This document shows positions 17,071 to 26,800 of a stretch of 64,000 nt of DNA, piece by piece. Every line of letters begins with the position of its first letter. Positions within the stretch are counted from its first letter, which is position 1. The notes below the pieces were generated by a model. It did not search any database. It saw nothing but the letters and a program-made list of their open reading frames with translations, and was not told the origin of the DNA. Both the position numbers and the translations under genes were made by a program. This DNA comes from Phycisphaerales bacterium (GTDB taxonomy: Bacteria; Planctomycetota; Phycisphaerae; UBA1845), in NCBI GenBank assembly GCA_020639095.1, contig JACKHH010000008.1, forward strand, positions 1-64,000, given 5' to 3'.

Positions 17071-17111
17071 CCCCCTCACCCGGCCTCTCCCCGGTGGGGA
17101 GAGGGGTTGGG
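17071..17111. repeat. Palindromic element with CCTCTCCCC-ggt-GGGGAGAGG core
   Basis: The core hairpin occupies about 17084-17104 and is flanked by CCCCTCACC and GGGTTGGG. By memory this resembles an intergenic repeat type common in many bacteria whose translation gives SPHRGEG-like tails. Here it overlaps the last codons and the stop of rnpA. Confidence 0.75.
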
Positions 17112-17477
17112 CGAGCTCGTCTTGGTTGCGCGCTGCAACTTGCGCTTTGCAGTTGTTGCCAAGGTCAGCAGCTGCGTTTCGTAGTCAGCGACAGTTACGC
17201 CGGGGCGGCGGATCACGCAGACGAAATCGAGCGCGGGCAGATCGTGTTGCTTTCGGCGGAACGCCTCTTTGAGACGCCGGCGGGCGCGGTTGCGCGTGAC
17301 AGCGTTGCCCAGGCGTTTGCCGGCGCGAATTCCCAAGCGCGGGCCATCCTCCGGCGATGCGTCAACGTAAACAACGAGTGCGTCCGTCGCGGCACTGCAT
17401 CGGCGCGCGAAGATGCGGCGAAAGTCGGCATCGCGGTTGATCCGCATTCGCCGGTTGAATCGCAAATCGCCGCTCAC
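17076..17477 (-). CDS. rnpA: Ribonuclease P protein component
   Basis: This 133-residue basic protein binds the RNase P RNA and helps mature tRNA 5' ends. The family signature is visible as AVTRNRARRRLKEAFRR, and the N-terminal MRINRDADFRRIFARR fits the central-cleft strand-helix start. The GTG at 17477 is preceded by AGGAG with a 7-base spacer, which decides the start. The C-terminus (about 118-133, TKTSSPNPSPHRGEAG) is not part of the family and is encoded by the palindromic repeat at 17071-17111, so the repeat seems to have supplied a new stop. rpmH, normally just upstream, is not found in the next 350 bases; yidC is not downstream either. Confidence 0.92.
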   Translation of the reverse strand: MSGDLRFNRRMRINRDADFRRIFARRCSAATDALVVYVDASPEDGPRLGIRAGKRLGNAVTRNRARRRLKEAFRRKQHDLPALDFVCVIRRPGVTVADYETQLLTLATTAKRKLQRATKTSSPNPSPHRGEAG

Positions 17478-17568
17478 ACATCCACTCCTTAATGCTTCCG
17501 TAACGCCCTACCCATACAGTTTTCGTCGCACACGATTGAACGACAGGTATCTGAGCAATCGAACGCCG

Positions 17569-17650
17569 GGTGGCACGGTCTGACGAAGTCAGGCCGTGGA
17601 TTCTTCGCAAACGGCACCACGGCCTCGCTTCGCGAGACTGTGCCACCCCG
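17569..17650. repeat. Composite repeat bounded by GGGTGGCACGGTCT / AGACTGTGCCACCC
   Basis: The outer arms at 17569 and 17636-17650 are inverted repeats with one mismatch. The left half has an inner hairpin (CACGGTCTGAC...GTCAGGCCGTG) and the right half another (CTCGCTTCGCGAG). The architecture is that of 12333-12445, with different inner hairpins. Confidence 0.75.
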
Positions 17651-17697
17651 AATCCACCACCCCAGAATCGCCGCACAACCCACGTAGTCGCAATCCG

Positions 17698-17727
17698 TTG
17701 AACGATTGCGCCACGCGGACGTATACT
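17698..17727 (+). promoter_or_regulatory. Putative sigma-70 promoter TTGAAC-18-TATACT
   Basis: TTGAAC at 17698-17703 and TATACT at 17722-17727 are 18 bases apart, about 100 bases before the ATG at 17829. Confidence 0.65.
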
Positions 17728-17828
17728 ATAGATTGAAGGCCGTTGCGGTCGATGAAATGAATTCTCGGCACAAAGAATTCTCGTCCCGGGGAACGCAGAA
17801 CGACCTGGCTGCGGGGTGGAGCCCAACC

Positions 17829-19715
17829 ATGATCGCGAAATCTCGAACGATGATCGCTGTACTGGCGGCTGCCTGGTGCGTTGCCGTATCGCCCGCGCGT
17901 GCGCAGCTCGCCCCGGGCACCGATGGCCGAGCCAACGACGCGAGCAACCAGGTCGGTAGCGGTGGCATCAACACCCCCACCTCGTCGGCCTACTTCAATT
18001 CGGCGAACCTCTACATCACCGGCAACGTGACGCGCGGCAGCTACTTCCGCGGTGTGTCGCCGATTCAGGATTCGAACTCGTTGTTCATTTCGTTGCCGTC
18101 ATCGTCGCTGTCGCCCTTTCAACGCGATGCGACGAACCTCTCGACGGTATTGAACAGTCCCGAACCGTGGCGGCCCGCGCCGTTTTATGATCCTTCGCGC
18201 ACCGTCGTTGGCGTCGGCGCGATCCAAGCCGGTCAGAACCTGCCCGGTTCGTCGGTGCCGCGTTCGACGTATCTCGTACCGCAGCCGTTCGACGCGGCTG
18301 GTCTGGGCAGCGCACCGGTTGACGTGTCGTATGGCATGTCGCGAACGCCGGGCGTCTTGCCGAACAGTTCGATCTACACGCCGCAGAACTCGCCGGAACT
18401 CGCGCCGCACGGCGTGTACGATCGCCTGGGGCAAACGACTTATTCGAATCCGCTGGCGCAGAGTCCGATCTTCGGCGGGAACATGACGGTCACGCGCGAG
18501 CTGGTGCAGAACGCGTCGGGGGTGAGCCAGGTGGTTGATCCTTACGCGCTTGATCTTTCCAGCACGCGCGATTTGGCGATAGACCCGATCAGCCGGCAGT
18601 CGCGCACGATCAACGATGCGGACATCAAGCCGAGCAGTGATCAGATGCTGGCGTCGTCACCGGAGTTGTTGTCGCCGTCGGCGCTGGCGCCTCGGCTTCT
18701 GCGAGCGCAGAACGACCAGGAGAATTCGCCTGACGCGGTGACGCAGCAGTGGCTGGGCAACCAGCAGCTTCCGGGCGAATCGCGTTACGCTGCCGGTCGG
18801 CAATACCCGAATCTGGTCAATCCGTTGAGCGCGGTCCCCCTGCCGCCACCGGGCACCGACTTCACGCAGGAGCAGTACCTCACGAGTCGCACCACGAACA
18901 TCAATCAGGAACCACCGGAGACCAATCCGCTGTTTGATCTGGCGAACGCGGTGACGACGATCGAGCAGTACAATCCGAATGCGCCTGCACCGGGCCAGCC
19001 GGTGGACTCCAGGCAGGTCGGCGACGGGACTGGGCAAATCGGCGGTATTGGTCAGTTCGACGGCACAACGCAGCTAGACGGCACAGGGCAGACGGCGGAT
19101 GGCGACGATGCCAAGCCCGCACCCGAGCAGTATGACCGCGCGATGCAGACGGTGCGCGAGTTCGCGTCCAAGCCGGTGGGCACGCTCGCGGGCACTGGTC
19201 AATCGCGCATCGATGAATTGATGCGCGATGCCGAAGAGAAGGTTCGCGCGGGCGATTACTACCAGGCTTCGACGTTGTACGAACTGGCGGCCAGCATGGC
19301 GCCGGACAACCCGCTGATCCGCCTGGGATACGCCAATTCGCTGACAGCAGCGGGTGAGTACGTGACCGCAGTGTATCAGCTTGGCCAGGCGATTGATGAG
19401 TATCCCGCGTTCGGGTTTCTTCGACTCGATCTGAATGAGTTCGTGCGCGATCCGGAGGATCTCGACCTGCGTCGCGCCGACCTGGAACGCCGCCTCGAAA
19501 AGGAAGAGGACTACCGCCTGCGGTTCCTGCTGGGCTACATCGAGCAGTATAGCGGGTTTGAGAAATTCGCGAAGAAAAACCTCAGCAAAGCCGCGGCAGA
19601 GGCTCCGGCGAATTCGTTCATCGCGCGTTTCCCGCACATGCTCGAAGCGCGGAGCAAGTACCTGCCCGACGTACCGGCTGAGATTGATGGCGGCGAGCCC
19701 TCCGCTAACGAGTAG
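17829..19715 (+). CDS. Secreted TPR-containing protein of unknown function
   Basis: This 628-residue protein has a signal peptide (MIAKSRTMIAVLAAAWCVAV... cut after ARA near residue 26). A long low-complexity region (about 30-420) rich in Ser, Asn, Gln, Pro and Gly with YDPSRTV and NPLFDLANA-like segments follows. The C-terminal part (about 440-620) has TPR-like helices: AEEKVRAGDYYQASTLYELA, RLGYANSLTAAGEYVTAVYQL and RFLLGYIEQYSGFEKFAKKNL. The ATG at 17829 has GGTGGAG upstream. The architecture suggests a disordered periplasmic or surface region attached to a protein-interaction scaffold. I do not recognise the family. Its own promoter lies at 17698 and no co-transcribed partner is evident. 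Confidence 0.8.
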   Translation: MIAKSRTMIAVLAAAWCVAVSPARAQLAPGTDGRANDASNQVGSGGINTPTSSAYFNSANLYITGNVTRGSYFRGVSPIQDSNSLFISLPSSSLSPFQRDATNLSTVLNSPEPWRPAPFYDPSRTVVGVGAIQAGQNLPGSSVPRSTYLVPQPFDAAGLGSAPVDVSYGMSRTPGVLPNSSIYTPQNSPELAPHGVYDRLGQTTYSNPLAQSPIFGGNMTVTRELVQNASGVSQVVDPYALDLSSTRDLAIDPISRQSRTINDADIKPSSDQMLASSPELLSPSALAPRLLRAQNDQENSPDAVTQQWLGNQQLPGESRYAAGRQYPNLVNPLSAVPLPPPGTDFTQEQYLTSRTTNINQEPPETNPLFDLANAVTTIEQYNPNAPAPGQPVDSRQVGDGTGQIGGIGQFDGTTQLDGTGQTADGDDAKPAPEQYDRAMQTVREFASKPVGTLAGTGQSRIDELMRDAEEKVRAGDYYQASTLYELAASMAPDNPLIRLGYANSLTAAGEYVTAVYQLGQAIDEYPAFGFLRLDLNEFVRDPEDLDLRRADLERRLEKEEDYRLRFLLGYIEQYSGFEKFAKKNLSKAAAEAPANSFIARFPHMLEARSKYLPDVPAEIDGGEPSANE

Positions 19716-19730
19716 TCTTTGCTGGTTTCT

Positions 19731-19760
19731 AACCACCAAGGCGCCAAGACGCCAAGGACG
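19731..19760. repeat. Intergenic fragment AACCACCAAGGCGCCAAGACGCCAAGG
   Basis: The stretch has an internal GCGCCAAG/ACGCCAAG tandem. A very similar one, GAACCACCAAGACGCCAAGGCACCAAG, occurs at 46421-46453. Both lie just after the stop codon of a gene for an exported protein. Confidence 0.65.
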
Positions 19761-20005
19761 GCGATTGGTCGGTTGCTTGCTGGCGCTCATCCCCGATTGC
19801 GCAGTTTCGCCGGTATCGTTGCCTTCCCTTCGATTTCCTTCCCCTACGGCTCTTGAATTGTCTTGTTCTGTTGGGGCGTCTTGATTCGGGCGACCAACTG
19901 GGGTAAACCAACATTTCGCAGGCGTTGCGGGCAGGCTGCCGGCACAGCGTTCGTTGGTTTCGGGCCCGTTGACCCCAATTTCACTTCTCCTGGAGGATCG
20001 TCGCC

Positions 20006-22192
20006 ATGGTGCGCACCACGAGCGGACGCGGCTTTCTTGTGAATGCACAATCACGATCGAAACGGGCGGGGCTACGGTTAGTGCTATGTCTCGCCGTGCT
20101 CTTGCCTTGTGCGAGTGCGCTGGGGCAACCAACGACGGAACTGCTCCCCGAGGCGCAGGAGAAGGCCGATCAGCTTCGCCGCGACCTGCGCGAGATGATT
20201 GTGCTTGCCCGCGATCGTGTTTTCCCGGCACTGGTGAATATCAAAGTCATCACCGTGCGTTACTACGGCGGCAAGGAACGCAAAGGGCAGGCCGTGGGCA
20301 GCGGGACGATCATTTCGCGCGAGGGCCACGTGCTGACCAATTTCCACGTCGTTCGCAACGGCAAGAAGTTCAAGTGCACACTCGCGGACAAACAGGAGAT
20401 CTCGGCTGACCTGGTCGGCGAGGATCCGCTGACCGACCTCGCGGTGCTCAAGCTTGACCTGTCGGAACTCAAGGTGAGCGGGATGCCGCTGTCGGTCGCG
20501 CAGTTCGGCGATTCCGACGAGATGGCGATCGGCGACACGGTGATGGCGATGGGCAGCCCCTGGGCGCTGTCGCGTTCGGTCACGTTGGGCATCGTCTCGA
20601 ACACCGAGCGCGTGCTCGCCGCCTCGGACGACGACGCCGGCGAAATGTACTTCGACGAAGACCAGCGTACGGGAATCTTCAATCGCTGGATTCAGCACGA
20701 CGCCGCGATCAACCCGGGCAACAGCGGCGGGCCATTGGTGAATCTCAAGGGTGAATTGATCGGCGTGAACGCGCGCGGGTCGTCCTTCGGCGGCGACATG
20801 GGGTTTGCGATTCCCGCGAACGTCGCCCAGGCGGTCGTGGCGCAGTTGATCGAGCACGGCGAGGTTCCGCGGAGTTGGCTCGGGCTCGACTTCAAGCCGA
20901 TCAAGAAGTCCGGATTCGAAGCCGGGGTGTTGATCAACTCCATCGTCGAGGACGGACCAGCCGCTCGTGCGGGCTTGCAGGCGGGCGACGTGGTCACCGA
21001 GATCGATGGCGGCCCGATCACGGTGTGGTTCCCCGAGGAAGTCCCCCCGCTGCTCAAGGATCTCGCCGATCGCCCCGTCGGCTCGGCGATCGCGGTCAGC
21101 TATCTGCGCGGCGGCGAAACGCACGAAGCGACGATCACGACGGAGAAGCTGAAGAAGGATCGCGGGGATGAGGCTGCGTTCCGCGGGTGGGGTCTCGTCG
21201 CGGTGGACATTACCGAGAAGATGGCCCGCGAACGGCGTCTCGAAAGCACCGACGGCGTGCTCATCGACAGCGTACGAGGCGGCAGTCCGGCAGAGCTTGC
21301 CGAACCGGCGCTGATGGACGGCGACGTGCTGCGCGCGATCGACGGCATCGCGGTGCCGAATCTCGCAGGGCTGATCGAACGCTACGACAAGATCATGGAA
21401 GCGGACGAACTGCCCGAGTATCTGCTCGTCGAGTTCGACCGTCGCGGCACGAATCAGGTCACTTTGGTTAAACCCAAACCGGATGAAGACGTCGACCCTC
21501 CGCGTGAAGTCGCCAAGGCGTGGATCGGCGTGGCGGTTCAGCCCGTCATCAAGAAGCTGGCGGAGCAGATGGGCTTGGACGACAAGCTGGGGTTCCGCAT
21601 CACGCGGGTCTATCCCCGGACGATCGCAGCGGATAGCGATCTGAAGGTCGGCGATGTGATCATTTCACTTAACGACGACCCGATGAAACCGCGCGGCATG
21701 CAAGACGCGGGCCTGTTCTACCGGCAGGTGCGGCGACTCGACATCGACGACGACGCGACGGTGACGGTGCTGCGCGACGGCGAGGAACAGAAGGTCACGC
21801 TCAAGCTCGAACGCACGCGCATCACGCCGGAGGAAGCGCGTCGTGATCATAACCGCGATTTCGAAATCGTGGTACGCGAGGTCACGTTCTTCGATCGCGA
21901 CGAAAATCGCTGGGATGACACGGTCGACGGCGTGATCGTGGCGCAGGTCGAATCCGCCGGTTGGGCGCAGCTTGGCGGCATCTGGCCCGGTGATCTGATT
22001 CAGCGGATCGACGAGCACACGATCACAGGCTTGAGCGATTACCGCACGGTGATGGAAGAAATCACGAAGGCCCAGCCGGAGCGCGTGGTGTTTGTGGTGA
22101 TGCGCGGCGCGCGGACGCATTTCCAATACGTCGAGCCCGACTGGCGACCGGCTGGCGATGACGAGAAATCAACCGACGACGAAAAGGAGTAG
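20006..22192 (+). CDS. HtrA/DegP-type serine protease with four PDZ-like domains
   Basis: This 728-residue exported protease has a signal sequence (about 20-41, ending SALGQ). The trypsin-like domain carries the triad H114 (TNFHVV), D144 (TDLAVL) and S240 (NPGNSGGPL). At least four PDZ-like domains follow, starting near 291 (SWLGLDF), 396 (RGWGLVAVDI), 505 (AWIGVAVQP) and 613 (EIVVREV); typical HtrA proteins have one or two. It should degrade or refold misfolded envelope proteins. The ATG at 20006 is preceded by CTGGAGGA. The stop is 6 bases before a gene for a degenerate relative, so the two are co-transcribed. An ECF sigma factor follows, as is common for envelope-stress genes. Confidence 0.92.
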   Translation: MVRTTSGRGFLVNAQSRSKRAGLRLVLCLAVLLPCASALGQPTTELLPEAQEKADQLRRDLREMIVLARDRVFPALVNIKVITVRYYGGKERKGQAVGSGTIISREGHVLTNFHVVRNGKKFKCTLADKQEISADLVGEDPLTDLAVLKLDLSELKVSGMPLSVAQFGDSDEMAIGDTVMAMGSPWALSRSVTLGIVSNTERVLAASDDDAGEMYFDEDQRTGIFNRWIQHDAAINPGNSGGPLVNLKGELIGVNARGSSFGGDMGFAIPANVAQAVVAQLIEHGEVPRSWLGLDFKPIKKSGFEAGVLINSIVEDGPAARAGLQAGDVVTEIDGGPITVWFPEEVPPLLKDLADRPVGSAIAVSYLRGGETHEATITTEKLKKDRGDEAAFRGWGLVAVDITEKMARERRLESTDGVLIDSVRGGSPAELAEPALMDGDVLRAIDGIAVPNLAGLIERYDKIMEADELPEYLLVEFDRRGTNQVTLVKPKPDEDVDPPREVAKAWIGVAVQPVIKKLAEQMGLDDKLGFRITRVYPRTIAADSDLKVGDVIISLNDDPMKPRGMQDAGLFYRQVRRLDIDDDATVTVLRDGEEQKVTLKLERTRITPEEARRDHNRDFEIVVREVTFFDRDENRWDDTVDGVIVAQVESAGWAQLGGIWPGDLIQRIDEHTITGLSDYRTVMEEITKAQPERVVFVVMRGARTHFQYVEPDWRPAGDDEKSTDDEKE

Positions 22193-22198
22193 CAAACC

Positions 22199-23032
22199 AT
22201 GTCGAAACGAAACATGCATACGCAGTTGATCGCAATGGTGCTGGCTGCCGGGTTTGTTGCTTCTACAGCCCGTGCGGGAGACGACGGTGATTACGCCAAG
22301 TTGCTCAAGGAAAAGGCCGGCGTGCTGGTTACGGTCAAGCACGTGCTCAAGGTCAACATGGCCATGCTGGGCGGCGAGCAGGAAAATGAAAGTGAGCTGA
22401 CCGGCGTCATGGTCGATCCCAAAGGCGTGGTGCTTTGCTCGAACACGCAGCTCGGTGGATTCACCGCGATGATCAGCAAGATGATGGGACCGATGGGCGG
22501 CAACATGACCGCGACGCCGACCGACATCAAGGTGCTCATCGGCGACGACACCGAAGGCGTGGAAGCGGAACTTATCGCACGCGACACCGAACTCGACCTC
22601 GCGTGGGTGAAGATCAAGGAACCCGGGGACAAGACGTTCGAATATCTCGATTTCTCCAAAGGCGAGAAGCCGGAAATCGGAAGCCGCATCCTCATGCTGC
22701 GGCGCATGGGCAAGTACTTCGCGCGCAGTCTCGTCGTCGGCGACGCGCGCATCGGCGGAATGACCAAAAAGCCGCGTGACCTCTACATCCCTTCGGGAGC
22801 TCTGGGAGGTGGCCTGGGGCTGCCGGTGTACGCCGATTCGGGCAGCGTCGTGGGCGTGCTCATCGTGCAGGTTCCCGATGCCGAGGACACCGGCGGCAAT
22901 CCCCTGTCCATGATGAGCCAAGCGACCAGCATGCAGGACATGATGAGCGGTTTGATCCTGCCCGCAGCCGACGTCGCGAAAGCGACGAAGCGCGCCCTTG
23001 AAACCACCGAGGACGACGCGGAGAAGGAGTAG
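22199..23032 (+). CDS. Degenerate trypsin-fold (pseudo-HtrA) exported protein
   Basis: This 277-residue protein has a signal peptide ending ASTARAG (about residue 27) and aligns by eye with the protease domain of the HtrA gene directly upstream. LTGVMVDPKGVVLCSNTQLGG matches GSGTIISREGHVLTNFHVV, TELDLAWVKI matches PLTDLAVLKL, and GGGLGLPVYADSGSVVGV matches GNSGGPLVNLKGELIGV. By this alignment the catalytic His is Q84, the Asp is kept as D133 and the Ser is L206. It therefore should not be a protease. No PDZ domain is present. The gene starts 6 bases after the HtrA stop, inside a clear operon with AAAAGGAG before the ATG. A role as regulatory or substrate-binding partner of HtrA is inferred. 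Confidence 0.8.
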   Translation: MSKRNMHTQLIAMVLAAGFVASTARAGDDGDYAKLLKEKAGVLVTVKHVLKVNMAMLGGEQENESELTGVMVDPKGVVLCSNTQLGGFTAMISKMMGPMGGNMTATPTDIKVLIGDDTEGVEAELIARDTELDLAWVKIKEPGDKTFEYLDFSKGEKPEIGSRILMLRRMGKYFARSLVVGDARIGGMTKKPRDLYIPSGALGGGLGLPVYADSGSVVGVLIVQVPDAEDTGGNPLSMMSQATSMQDMMSGLILPAADVAKATKRALETTEDDAEKE

Positions 23033-23142
23033 CTTTCCCAGTTCGGCGCCCGGCTTTGGCGGATCGGTCCGCACGGCTGTAGACTGGTCCGCGAATCGGA
23101 GCAACTGATCGGGTCTGACGACGACCAGCCGGAGATGTCGAG

Positions 23143-23763
23143 GTGAGCGGCGAGCAATCGAGTCTGCTGGACCGCGCGGCGCGCGGTGAACCGGAGGCGT
23201 TGCGCGCGCTGCTCGAGAAGCACGGCGGGCAGGTGTGGGCGGAGATCAACGCCGACATCGGAGCGCAGTGGCGCGCCGTCATCGACGCCGACGACGTGAT
23301 GCAGGTCACCTACCTCGAAGCCTTCCTGCAAATCGACAAGCTCGAAGCCCGCGACGACGGTGCGTTCGTCGGCTGGCTGCGGCGCATCGCGAAGAATAAT
23401 CTGCGCGACGCGGTGAAGGAGCAGGGTCGCAAGAAGCGTCCGCAACCGAACATGCGGATGCACGCCCTCGGCGGCGACTCGTACATCACGCTGGTCGAGC
23501 ATCTCGGTGAGACCACGACCACGCCAAGCCGGCACGTCGCAGCTGATGAGGCTGCCCGTTACATCAACGCCGCGCTCGACCGGTTGCCGGAGGACTACGC
23601 AACCGTTGTGCGGCAGTACGACCTTGAGGGCCGGAGCATCGCGGACGTAGCGGCTGGGCTGAAGCGGTCGACCGGTGCGGTACACATGCTGCGGGCCCGC
23701 GCCCATGACCGCCTGCGCAATATTCTCGGGCGGGAAACCGACTTTTTCTCGGTTTCTCCGTGA
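23143..23763 (+). CDS. ECF-type sigma-70 family RNA polymerase sigma factor
   Basis: This 206-residue protein has sigma region 2 (about 10-95, with IDADDVMQVTYLEAFLQI and GWLRRIAKNNLRDAVKEQ) and region 4 (about 140-200, with ALDRLPEDYATVVRQYDLEGRSIADVAAGL and GAVHMLRARAHDRLR). A variable linker joins them and regions 1 and 3 are absent, as in ECF factors. The GTG at 23143 follows CCGGAG. No anti-sigma factor with a membrane-anchored zinc motif is adjacent; instead a Ser/Thr kinase gene starts 63 bases downstream. Sigma factors in such pairs are thought to be controlled by phosphorylation, which is inference here. The sigma factor could control the HtrA pair upstream. Confidence 0.9.
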   Translation: MSGEQSSLLDRAARGEPEALRALLEKHGGQVWAEINADIGAQWRAVIDADDVMQVTYLEAFLQIDKLEARDDGAFVGWLRRIAKNNLRDAVKEQGRKKRPQPNMRMHALGGDSYITLVEHLGETTTTPSRHVAADEAARYINAALDRLPEDYATVVRQYDLEGRSIADVAAGLKRSTGAVHMLRARAHDRLRNILGRETDFFSVSP

Positions 23764-23826
23764 GCGTAATGGTTCTCCCGTCGCCTTAAACGCAGGCGCG
23801 CTTGCGCCGCGAATGCGCTCTGGAGA

Positions 23827-26800
23827 ATGACACCCCCTGCCATGACCGCGGACGACAAGAAGACATCCGAGAAGCGCGGCGATCAGTTCGATCTTGTCGC
23901 TGCGGCTTGGCGGCAGGTTGCGCCGCTGTGGTCGGCGACGGGCTGCGACAGCAAAGCCGATACGGTGATCATGGCGGCGCCGACGCAGACACCGCTGCCG
24001 GGCGTCAGCGCGCATGAATTTCCCGGCTATCGCGTGATGGCTGAGTTGCAGCGCGGCGGTCAGGGCGTGGTGTATCACGCGATCCAGGAATCGACGCAGC
24101 GCGATGTCGCCATCAAAGTGATGCGCGACGGGCCGTTCGCCGGTCCGCGTGAGCGGGCACGCTTCGAACGCGAGGTGCAGATACTCGCGCAGCTCAAGCA
24201 CCCCAACATCGTCACGATTCACGACAGCGGCGTCACCGGCCACGCTGCTTACTTCGTGATGGATTACATCGCGGGGTTCACGCTCGATGGCTACGTCGAG
24301 CGGCGGAATCCCGGCGTGCGCGATCGGTTGAAGCTGTTCGTGAAAATCTGCGATGCGGTAAACGTTGCGCACCTGCGCGGGGTGATTCATCGCGACCTCA
24401 AACCGGGTAACCTGCGCGTCGACGACGCGGGCGAGCCACACGTGCTCGATTTCGGACTTGCCAAGCGCTTCGCAGGCGAGGAAACCAAATCGGGCAGCGA
24501 AGCCATGACGGTGACCGGGCAGTTCGTCGGATCGCTGCCGTGGTCGAGCCCGGAGCAGGCGGCTGGCAAGATCGATCAGATTGATCTGCGCACCGACGTC
24601 TACTCGCTCGGAGTGATCCTCTACCAGTTGCTCACTGGGGAATTCCCATACGAGGTGAGCGGATCGCTGGGAGAGGCTGCTCACAACATCGTTCACCGCG
24701 ACGCGCAGCATCCTCGCCTGCGGAATCGCAAGCTTGACGACGAAATCTGTACGATTGTGCTCAAGGCGCTGCGTAAAGATCGCGACGAACGGTATCAGAC
24801 TGCCGGCGCCCTCGGACGGGACGTTGAGCGCTACCTGCGCGGCGAAGCCATCGAAGCCAAGCGCGACTCCACGACCTATCTGCTGCGCAAGCACTTGGCG
24901 CGGCACAAGTTTGCCGCGTCCGTCGCTGCCGGTTTTGTACTGCTGGTAACGGCTGGCTTCTTCGTGTCGCTTTCGTTCTGGCGGCAGGCGGTGCTGGCGC
25001 GAAACGCGGAAGCGGACCAAGCGCGACTTGCATCGTCGAACGCCCAGATGGCTGAACGTCGCGCCGAGCAGGCAGCCGCAGAGGCAGCGAAAGCGGAAGC
25101 GGTCAGCGATTTTCTCACCGGGATGCTCGCGACGGCGAGTCCGTCGCGCGGCGGAACCGTGGACATGACCGTGCGCGACGCCGTCGATATCGCGAGCAAA
25201 CGCATCGACGACGGCGCGTTCGACGACCAACCCGATGTTGAAGGCGCGGTGCGCCGTGTGATCGGTTCAACCTACAACTCGCTGGGTCAGTACGAAAGAG
25301 CCAAGCTTCACCTTGAAAAAGCGCTCGAGCTTCAACGGCAGGCGTTGGGTGAATCACACCTGCACACGTTGATGTGCGCGTTTGAGGTGGCGGACGCTCG
25401 TGGAAACCTCGACGACCTGGACGGTGCGGAGTCGCTCTTCCGCGAAACGCTCGACATTGCACGAAGTGCGCATGGCGATGACCATTTGATTGTCGCCATG
25501 GGTCTCAATGGGCTTGCCGACGTGATGCGCGATCGCGACAAACTCGCGGAGGCCGAAGAATACAATCGCGAATCCCTCGCGATTCTCGAAGCTCTGCCCG
25601 ATACGAAACCCGAGGACCTCGCCACGACGCTGAACGATCTCGCGCTGGTGCTCGATCGCCGTGCAAAGTCTACCGAGGCGCTCGCGACGCTCGAACGGGC
25701 GCACAAATTGTTCGTCGAAGCTTACGGCCCCCACCACCGCTCGGTGGCTGTTTCGCTGAGCAACATCGCAAGCAGCTATGCCGCACGCGGCGACTTCGAT
25801 CGCGCGATCCCGCTGCTCGACGAATCCGTGAAGATCTTCCGGGAAACGGTCGGCGAGCATCATCCCGACATCGCGAGTGCGCAGGACTTGCTCGGGCGGT
25901 TATACCTTCGCCAAGGCGATTACCGCAAAGCCGAAGAAACACTGCGCGCGTCGCTCGATCTTCGGGTTGAGTTGCTCGGGCCCGATCATGCGCTTGTGGC
26001 GCACAGCCTGAACAACCTCGCCATCGCACAGTATCAGCTCGGCGATCTCGCCGGCGCCGAAGACTGCTATGCGCGTGCGCTCGATATTCTGCGCAAGACG
26101 CGCGGAGACGATCATCCTTCGATCGCGGTGATGATGAACAATCTGGCGGCGGTCCGGCGGGCGCGCGGTGATCTTGCGGGTTCGATCTCGCTGCTGCGCG
26201 AAGCGCTGGTGATGCGTCGCGCGCACCTTGGCGAATCGCACCCAGCCGTTGGTGAGGCGTACCACAATCTCGGACGCGCCCTGCTCGATGCCGGCGAACT
26301 CGACGACGCGGAAGAGAATCTTCGCGCGTCGCTGCACATTCGCGAAGCCACGTACAACGATGATCACGAGAGCATTGCGAGCACGCTCGATGCGCTCGCG
26401 GAATTGCTGCGCATGCGCGGCGATCTCGAAACATCGGCTGACTATGCGTACAGGAGTCTCGCGATGCGGCGACGGGTGAACGGCGAGAAGCATCCCGACG
26501 TGGCGGATTCGCTGGAAACCTGCGGCCGAGTCGAGTTCGCCCGCGGCGACAACGCAAAGGCTGTTGAGTTGCTGTCGCAGTCGCTGGCCATTCGCGAGTC
26601 AGCGTTGCCGCCAGGCCACTCGCAAATCGGCGTAGCCCAAAGTGAACTTGGCGCAGCCCAGACAGCGGCTGGCGACTACGAGTCCGCCGAAAAGTCGCTC
26701 CACGCCGGCTACGATATCCTCACCAAGAATCACGGCGATGGGGACAAACGCACGCAAAGTACAATCCAACGGCTGGTGACCCTGTACGAAGCAACGGGCA

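Larger units (their letters stand above)
17478..17828. other. Intergenic region between rnpA and the TPR protein gene
   Basis: No gene is supported here. It holds the rnpA ribosome binding site, the composite repeat at 17569-17650 and the promoter at 17698-17727. A frame open from 17706 continues into the gene at 17829 but is very likely leader. No rpmH-like reading frame of about 45 codons is visible on either strand. Confidence 0.6.

Noticed and set aside
22783..25230. Long minus-strand open frame (815 codons) opposite the pseudo-HtrA, sigma and kinase genes
   Set aside because: It has high Arg/His and no recognisable domain, and it lies opposite three well-supported genes. It is a shadow produced by GC-rich codon use.
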